Assembly: GCF_006439395.2 (NCBI RefSeq)
Contig: NZ_CP083950.1
Span: 3,348,001 to 3,412,000, forward strand
DNA from: Mesorhizobium sp. B4-1-4
GTDB lineage: Bacteria; Pseudomonadota; Alphaproteobacteria; Rhizobiales; Rhizobiaceae
Reading direction: 5' to 3'
DNA: 64,000 nucleotides
Shown: positions 31,721 to 41,100 of the stretch, in pieces
Position numbering within the stretch: the stretch's first letter is position 1
Layout: each line of letters begins with the position of its first letter
The notes under the pieces: model-generated
What the model was told of the DNA's origin: nothing
Seen by the model: the letters and a program-made list of their open reading frames with translations, nothing else
The model's database searches: none
Made by a program: the position numbers and the translations under genes

Positions 31721-32100
31721 GAAGAACTGCTGTTCATCGCCCCCGTCGTTTCTGATCTTCCAACGTCGTTGAAAAAATTGCGGCCCGAGACGGGCGCGAT
31801 CGTGCCCAGCGCGAAGCGGCCGGACGCGCCCCAGATGACCGCGACAATAAAGGGGCGCGACAATGTCTCCGCCGTTCGCCTGACTGCGCTTGGCGCATCG
31901 GCTTCTTATCCGATGCCTGGTCGCCTGTCTGGCGCGCCGATGAGGCGCGCGAGACAGCCGCAGTCGGCGAAGGCGGCGAACTCCGGCTGTGGAACTGCGA
32001 GGCCGGCACCGGCGCCAATGGCCGCGCTTTCATCAATTCCATGTCGCGCGCGGCCAGAAGGTCGGTCGCTGGCGATCGAGTGAACTCAATGTGCAGTCGA
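31721..32100 (+). pseudogene. Vestigial DUF4347 domain upstream of the giant adhesin
   Basis: The frame reads EELLFIAPVVSDLPTSLKKL, then RPETGAIVP and VSAVRLTALGA, matching the start of the DUF4347 gene at 21,287; the His-Gly is changed to Leu-Gly. After a frame change, GEGGELRLWNCEAGTGANGR matches [18 protein letters not shown], so the Cys survives. It ends just before the giant adhesin's ribosome-binding site. It looks like an N-terminal domain lost by frameshift from an ancestor of the downstream gene or of a separate gene. Confidence 0.75.
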
Positions 32101-32141
32101 CAGGCATCAGGGTCCTGCCGCCGCTGAAAAGGAAGCAAGTC

Positions 32142-35100
32142 ATGGCCTCGACAACAAGCAATGGCGCGACGGTCGACAACCTTAATGTGCTCGACACCCT
32201 CGCAAGCGATAACATCGGCGGAACCCAGATTATCGAACTGCAAGATATCGCATACGCACTGTTCGCCACTACGAATGCGACGCAACTTCAGACGATCGAT
32301 AACGCGTTCTGGACAGACAATCTGACGCTTACGTTTCAAGCTGCGGGCACCGGCCAATACTACACACTGTGGGCGACATCGCTCGACAACTTTTCGTTCG
32401 CACAGAGCGACCACTATGGAAACCTGCTTGCCGGCTCCCCTGCTGTCACCTTCAGCGCCAACAGCGCATCCGCTTTTCTGAGTGCTTTTTCCAGCAACCC
32501 AAGCCTAGCTGGCTCGGGCCTGTCCGGCACCTCTCTACTCGCTTCTCTCGACATCAACAGCAGTATTGGCAAGAACGTCTTTCAAGGGACACTCAACGGT
32601 CAGATCGCCAACGTCTTCAGTTACGCCAGCGCGACTGATTCCCTCAATGGCACCGGGTCGCAGTGGGATGTGATCAACAATTTCAATGAAGGCGTCGACA
32701 AGCTCGATTTCAGGAAGCTCCTCAACGACAATATGATCGTCGGCTCGCAGGGCGGACAGACCGCCTCCAGTGCGGGGCTGGGGGAATTCTTCTGGAAGGG
32801 CCAGCAATCCGCCAACACGACCAACCTCGGGGCCGCTGGCGCTTTTGCCGTCTGGTATACCACAGACGGTAGTGGTGGATCGTTCGTTTACACAGATACC
32901 AACGGGGATGGCATCGCCGATCTGAAAGTAAATGTCACTGGCGTTTCAACGATCACGCCAAACGATTTTCTCGGAGTCGATCCACCAGCCGCATTCACGG
33001 TCAAAATCAACCCGATCGAGCCTAGCCAGTCAAACCCCTGGCTGCTCAACTCCGCCGATGCAGCTGCCGGGGTCACGATAACCGGTACGGTCACGAACTT
33101 TACGCTGAGCGCACATCTCATCGTCAGCCTAAATGGCCATAACTATACGGCCACGGTTGCCTCGAACGGTACATGGTCCGCCGTCATTCCGGCAAGCGAT
33201 CTGGCGCACGCCTCACTGCCGGACGGCACGTATACTCTTGCCGCTGCAGTTAAGGTTGGCAGCTCAACAGCGGCTTCAGATTCCCATTCGGTAACCGTCG
33301 ATGAGACTCCTCCGAGCGAGACGATCAGCTCGACGATCGGGACCAACACCGGGCTGACCACGACGATCAGCAGCGGCGGCCTGACCAAGGACAACACGCT
33401 GGCGCTGTCCGGCACGGTGAGCGACACCAATGGTGTGGCCTCGGTGCACGTGTTTGACGGCAATACGGACCTGGGTGCGGCCACGGTGAACGGCAATACC
33501 TGGACGTTCACGACCACCGCGTTGCTGGACGGCGGGCACAGCTTCACGGCCAAGGCGGTGGACAACGCCGGCAACAGCACGACGACGGCGGCAATCAGCG
33601 CGACGGTCGACACCACGGCGCCGAGCGAGACCATCAGCTCGACAATCGGGACCAATACCGGGCTGACCACGACGATCAGCAGCGGCGGCCTGACCAAGGA
33701 CAACACGCTGGCGCTGTCCGGCACGGTGAGCGACACCAATGTGGCCTCGGTGCACGTGTTTGACGGTAGCACGGACCTGGGTGCTGCCACGATCACCGGC
33801 AACAGCTGGACGCTCACGACCGCCGCGCTGTCGGAAGGAGCGCACAGCTTCACGGCCAAGGCGGTGGACAACGCCGGCAACAGCACGACGACGGCGGCAA
33901 TCAGCGCGACGATCGACAACACGGCGCCGAGCGCCGGCACGCTGGCCTTTGCCAACCTGACCGACACCGGCAGCACCGACAACACGCCGATCACCAAGGA
34001 CGGCACCTTCGAGCTCAGCCTGAGCGGCGCCAGCGACGCCAACCCCGTCAGCGTGGCCTATGCGGTTTCCACCGACGGCGGCGCCAGCTGGAGCACGACC
34101 TCGGCGAACCAGGCCGGTCTGGCCGACGGCACCTACAGCTTCCACGCCATCGTCACCGACGCGGCGGGCAACAGCTCGACCAGCGACCCGATCACGGTCA
34201 CCGTCGACAACACGGCGCCGAGCGCCGGCACGCTGGCCTTTGCCAACCTGACCGACACCGGCAGCACCGACAGCACGCCGATCACCAAGGACGGCACCTT
34301 CGAGCTCAGCCTGAGCGGCGCCAGCGACGCCAACCCCGTCAGCGTGGCCTATGCGGTTTCCACCGACGGCGGCGCCAGCTGGAGCACGACCTCGGCGAAC
34401 CAGGCCGGTCTGGCCGACGGCACCTACAGCTTCCACGCCATCGTCACCGACGCGGCGGGCAACAGCTCGACCAGCGACCCGATCACGGTCACCGTCGACA
34501 ACACGGCGCCGAGCGCCGGCACGCTGGCCTTTGCCAACCTGACCGACACCGGCAGCACCGACAGCACGCCGATCACCAAGGACGGCACCTTCGAGCTCAG
34601 CCTGAGCGGCGCCAGCGACGCCAACCCCGTCAGCGTGGCCTATGCGGTTTCCACCGACGGCGGCGCCAGCTGGAGCACGACCTCGGCGAACCAGGCCGGT
34701 CTGGCCGACGGCACCTACAGCTTCCACGCCATCGTCACCGACGCGGCGGGCAACAGCTCGACCAGCGACCCGATCACGGTCACCGTCGACAACACGGCGC
34801 CGAGCGCCGGCACGCTGGCCTTTGCCAACCTGACCGACACCGGCAGCACCGACAGCACGCCGATCACCAAGGACGGCACCTTCGAGCTCAGCCTGAGCGG
34901 CGCCAGCGACGCCAACCCCGTCAGCGTGGCCTATGCGGTTTCCACCGACGGCGGCGCCAGCTGGAGCACGACCTCGGCGAACCAGGCCGATCTGGCCGAC
35001 GGCACCTACAGCTTCCACGCCATCGTCACCGACGCGGCGGGCAACAGCTCGACCAGCGACCCGATCACGGTCACCGTCGACAACACGGCGCCGAGCGCCG

Positions 35101-38100
35101 GCACGCTGGCCTTTGCCAACCTGACCGACACCGGCAGCACCGACAGCACGCCGATCACCAAGGACGGCACCTTCGAGCTCAGCCTGAGCGGCGCCAGCGA
35201 CGCCAACCCCGTCAGCGTGGCCTATGCGGTTTCCACCGACGGCGGCGCCAGCTGGAGCACGACCTCGGCGAACCAGGCCGGTCTGGCCGACGGCACCTAC
35301 AGCTTCCACGCCATCGTCACCGACGCGGCGGGCAACAGCTCGACCAGCGACCCGATCACGGTCACCGTCGACAACACGGCGCCGAGCGCCGGCACGCTGG
35401 CCTTTGCCAACCTGACCGACACCGGCAGCACCGACAGCACGCCGATCACCAAGGACGGCACCTTCGAGCTCAGCCTGAGCGGCGCCAGCGACGCCAACCC
35501 CGTCAGCGTGGCCTATGCGGTTTCCACCGACGGCGGCGCCAGCTGGAGCACGACCTCGGCGAACCAGGCCGATCTGGCCGACGGCACCTACAGCTTCCAC
35601 GCCATCGTCACCGACGCGGCGGGCAACAGCTCGACCAGCGACCCGATCACGGTCACCGTCGACAACACGGCGCCGAGCGCCGGCACGCTGGCCTTTGCCA
35701 ACCTGACCGACACCGGCAGCACCGACAACACGCCGATCACCAAGGACGGCACCTTCGAGCTCAGCCTGAGCGGCGCCAGCGACGCCAACCCCGTCAGCGT
35801 GGCCTATGCGGTTTCCACCGACGGCGGCGCCAGCTGGAGCACGACCTCGGCGAACCAGGCCGGTCTGGCCGACGGCACCTACAGCTTCCACGCCATCGTC
35901 ACCGACGCGGCGGGCAACAGCTCGACCAGCGACCCGATCACGGTCACCGTCGACAACACGGCGCCGAGCGCCGGCACGCTGGCCTTTGCCAACCTGACCG
36001 ACACCGGCAGCACCGACAGCACGCCGATCACCAAGGACGGCACCTTCGAGCTCAGCCTGAGCGGCGCCAGCGACGCCAACCCCGTCAGCGTGGCCTATGC
36101 GGTTTCCACCGACGGCGGCGCCAGCTGGAGCACGACCTCGGCGAACCAGGCCGGTCTGGCCGACGGCACCTACAGCTTCCACGCCATCGTCACCGACGCG
36201 GCGGGCAACAGCTCGACCAGCGACCCGATCACGGTCACCGTCGACAACACGGCGCCGAGCGCCGGCACGCTGGCCTTTGCCAACCTGACCGACACCGGCA
36301 GCACCGACAGCACGCCGATCACCAAGGACGGCACCTTCGAGCTCAGCCTGAGCGGCGCCAGCGACGCCAACCCCGTCAGCGTGGCCTATGCGGTTTCCAC
36401 CGACGGCGGCGCCAGCTGGAGCACGACCTCGGCGAACCAGGCCGATCTGGCCGACGGCACCTACAGCTTCCACGCCATCGTCACCGACGCGGCGGGCAAC
36501 AGCTCGACCAGCAACGCGATCACGGTCACCGTCGACAACACGGCGCCGAGCGCCGGCACGCTGGCCTTTGCCAACCTGACCGACACCGGCAGCACCGACA
36601 ACACGCCGATCACCAAGGACGGCACCTTCGAGCTCAGCCTGAGCGGCGCCAGCGACGCCAACCCCGTCAGCGTGGCCTATGCGGTTTCCACCGACGGCGG
36701 CGCCAGCTGGAGCACGACCTCGGCGAACCAGGCCGATCTGGCCGACGGCACCTACAGCTTCCACGCCATCGTCACCGACGCGGCGGGCAACAGCTCGACC
36801 AGCGACCCGATCACGGTCACCGTCGACAACACGGCGCCGAGCGCCGGCACGCTGGCCTTTGCCAACCTGACCGACACCGGCAGCACCGACAGCACGCCGA
36901 TCACCAAGGACGGCACCTTCGAGCTCAGCCTGAGCGGCGCCAGCGACGCCAACCCCGTCAGCGTGGCCTATGCGGTTTCCACCGACGGCGGCGCCAGCTG
37001 GAGCACGACCTCGGCGAACCAGGCCGGTCTGGCCGACGGCACCTACAGCTTCCACGCCATCGTCACCGACGCGGCGGGCAACAGCTCGACCAGCGACCCG
37101 ATCACGGTCACCGTCGACAACACGGCGCCGAGCGCCGGCACGCTGGCCTTTGCCAACCTGACCGACACCGGCAGCACCGACAGCACGCCGATCACCAAGG
37201 ACGGCACCTTCGAGCTCAGCCTGAGCGGCGCCAGCGACGCCAACCCCGTCAGCGTGGCCTATGCGGTTTCCACCGACGGCGGCGCCAGCTGGAGCACGAC
37301 CTCGGCGAACCAGGCCGGTCTGGCCGACGGCACCTACAGCTTCCACGCCATCGTCACCGACGCGGCGGGCAACAGCTCGACCAGCGACCCGATCACGGTC
37401 ACCGTCGACAACACGGCGCCGAGCGCCGGCACGCTGGCCTTTGCCAACCTGACCGACACCGGCAGCACCGACAACACGCCGATCACCAAGGACGGCACCT
37501 TCGAGCTCAGCCTGAGCGGCGCCAGCGACGCCAACCCCGTCAGCGTGGCCTATGCGGTTTCCACCGACGGCGGCGCCAGCTGGAGCACGACCTCGGCGAA
37601 CCAGGCCGATCTGGCCGACGGCACCTACAGCTTCCACGCCATCGTCACCGACGCGGCGGGCAACAGCTCGACCAGCGACCCGATCACGGTCACCGTCGAC
37701 AACACGGCGCCGAGCGCCGGCACGCTGGCCTTTGCCAACCTGACCGACACCGGCAGCACCGACAGCACGCCGATCACCAAGGACGGCACCTTCGAGCTCA
37801 GCCTGAGCGGCGCCAGCGACGCCAACCCCGTCAGCGTGGCCTATGCGGTTTCCACCGACGGCGGCGCCAGCTGGAGCACGACCTCGGCGAACCAGGCCGA
37901 TCTGGCCGACGGCACCTACAGCTTCCACGCCATCGTCACCGACGCGGCGGGCAACAGCTCGACCAGCGACCCGATCACGGTCACCGTCGACAACACGGCG
38001 CCGAGCGCCGGCACGCTGGCCTTTGCCAACCTGACCGACACCGGCAGCACCGACAGCACGCCGATCACCAAGGACGGCACCTTCGAGCTCAGCCTGAGCG

Positions 38101-41100
38101 GCGCCAGCGACGCCAACCCCGTCAGCGTGGCCTATGCGGTTTCCACCGACGGCGGCGCCAGCTGGAGCACGACCTCGGCGAACCAGGCCGGTCTGGCCGA
38201 CGGCACCTACAGCTTCCACGCCATCGTCACCGACGCGGCGGGCAACAGCTCGACCAGCGACCCGATCACGGTCACCGTCGACAACACGGCGCCGAGCGCC
38301 GGCACGCTGGCCTTTGCCAACCTGACCGACACCGGCAGCACCGACAGCACGCCGATCACCAAGGACGGCACCTTCGAGCTCAGCCTGAGCGGCGCCAGCG
38401 ACGCCAACCCCGTCAGCGTGGCCTATGCGGTTTCCACCGACGGCGGCGCCAGCTGGAGCACGACCTCGGCGAACCAGGCCGATCTGGCCGACGGCACCTA
38501 CAGCTTCCACGCCATCGTCACCGACGCGGCGGGCAACAGCTCGACCAGCGACCCGATCACGGTCACCGTCGACAACACGGCGCCGAGCGCCGGCACGCTG
38601 GCCTTTGCCAACCTGACCGACACCGGCAGCACCGACAACACGCCGATCACCAAGGACGGCACCTTCGAGCTCAGCCTGAGCGGCGCCAGCGACGCCAACC
38701 CCGTCAGCGTGGCCTATGCGGTTTCCACCGACGGCGGCGCCAGCTGGAGCACGACCTCGGCGAACCAGGCCGGTCTGGCCGACGGCACCTACAGCTTCCA
38801 CGCCATCGTCACCGACGCGGCGGGCAACAGCTCGACCAGCGACCCGATCACGGTCACCGTCGACAACACGGCGCCGAGCGCCGGCACGCTGGCCTTTGCC
38901 AACCTGACCGACACCGGCAGCACCGACAGCACGCCGATCACCAAGGACGGCACCTTCGAGCTCAGCCTGAGCGGCGCCAGCGACGCCAACCCCGTCAGCG
39001 TGGCCTATGCGGTTTCCACCGACGGCGGCGCCAGCTGGAGCACGACCTCGGCGAACCAGGCCGATCTGGCCGACGGCACCTACAGCTTCCACGCCATCGT
39101 CACCGACGCGGCGGGCAACAGCTCGACCAGCGACCCGATCACGGTCACCGTCGACAACACGGCGCCGAGCGCCGGCACGCTGGCCTTTGCCAACCTGACC
39201 GACACCGGCAGCACCGACAACACGCCGATCACCAAGGACGGCACCTTCGAGCTCAGCCTGAGCGGCGCCAGCGACGCCAACCCCGTCAGCGTGGCCTATG
39301 CGGTTTCCACCGACGGCGGCGCCAGCTGGAGCACGACCTCGGCGAACCAGGCCGGTCTGGCCGACGGCACCTACAGCTTCCACGCCATCGTCACCGACGC
39401 GGCGGGCAACAGCTCGACCAGCGACCCGATCACGGTCACCGTCGACAACACGGCGCCGAGCGCCGGCACGCTGGCCTTTGCCAACCTGACCGACACCGGC
39501 AGCACCGACAGCACGCCGATCACCAAGGACGGCACCTTCGAGCTCAGCCTGAGCGGCGCCAGCGACGCCAACCCCGTCAGCGTGGCCTATGCGGTTTCCA
39601 CCGACGGCGGCGCCAGCTGGAGCACGACCTCGGCGAACCAGGCCGGTCTGGCCGACGGCACCTACAGCTTCCACGCCATCGTCACCGACGCGGCGGGCAA
39701 CAGCTCGACCAGCGACCCGATCACGGTCACCGTCGACAACACGGCGCCGAGCGCCGGCACGCTGGCCTTTGCCAACCTGACCGACACCGGCAGCACCGAC
39801 AACACGCCGATCACCAAGGACGGCACCTTCGAGCTCAGCCTGAGCGGCGCCAGCGACGCCAACCCCGTCAGCGTGGCCTATGCGGTTTCCACCGACGGCG
39901 GCGCCAGCTGGAGCACGACCTCGGCGAACCAGGCCGATCTGGCCGACGGCACCTACAGCTTCCACGCCATCGTCACCGACGCGGCGGGCAACAGCTCGAC
40001 CAGCGACCCGATCACGGTCACCGTCGACAACACGGCGCCGAGCGCCGGCACGCTGGCCTTTGCCAACCTGACCGACACCGGCACAGCGAACACACCGCCG
40101 GTGACCACGGACAACAAGTTCGACCTGACGCTGACGGGAAATGCCGACACCAACGGCACCACGATAGCGTATGAGAAGTCGACTAACGGCGGCACGACCT
40201 GGACGAGCACAACAGCAAGCCAGAGCGGACTTGCGGACGGCGATTATCTGTTCCACGCGGTTGTGACCGACCCGGCGGGCAACAGCTCGACCAGCAACGC
40301 CATCGAGGTGAAGGTCGACACTACAGTGCCGATCGTGGCCATGAGCTCGACCATCGGAACCGATACTGGCTCGACGACGACGATCAGCAGCGGCGGCCTG
40401 ACCAAGGACAACACGCTGGCGCTGTCGGGCACGGTGAGCGACACCAATGGGATTGGATCAGTTCACATCTTCGATGGAGCGACCGATCTGGGCGCTGCAA
40501 CGGTGAGCAATGGCAACTGGAGTTTCACCAGCGCAGCGCTGGCGGATGGCAGCCACAGCTTCACTGCCAAGGCTACCGATAACGCAGGCAACAGCACTAT
40601 AACGGCCGCCGTGACGGCGACCACGGATACTATAGTCCCGACCGTTTCCTCGGTCACAGCCTCCGGTCTGGGAATTGACGGCGGGGGCAACGGTAATTTG
40701 AGTGCCTCTACAACATACTGGTCGACTGGCAACAACGGAGCTCAGCTCATCAAATTCGACATCAATAGCGGAGCGACCACAGTCGTCGGCAACTTCGCGA
40801 CTTCAGGAACGTTCGGCCTTGCATTCGCGCCCGACGGATCCGTTTACACGCTGCTCGGCTCCAATGCGACTCTAGCTAAAGTAAATCTCGCCAACGGATC
40901 ATCAACGACGATTGGCGGCCCCGGAGGGTTCTTCGGATACGCGTTAGATTTCGCGAAGGACGGGACCCTGTACGCCGTAAATGTCAATACAAACCAAATC
41001 TTCTCGGTCAATACGACGACTGGCGCATTCACGTTTGTAAGCACGATTTCAGGTCCTGCTAACGATGTTATGGACATCGCTTTCGATCAGTCCGGGCATC

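Noticed and set aside
31989..32141. Upstream extension of the giant adhesin frame
   Set aside because: The 51 extra codons overlap the DUF4347 remnant in a different frame and lack a ribosome site; ATG 32142 has a good one.
33918..40028. Regular repeats considered as a CRISPR array
   Set aside because: Units are 291 bases, contiguous, in frame and coding, without spacers.
33276..40256. Minus-strand open frame of 2,326 codons
   Set aside because: It is antisense to the 291-bp repeats; the same stop-free antisense frame is copied 21 times. It has no start signal and repeats Arg/Ala/Val/Gly-rich shadow sequence.
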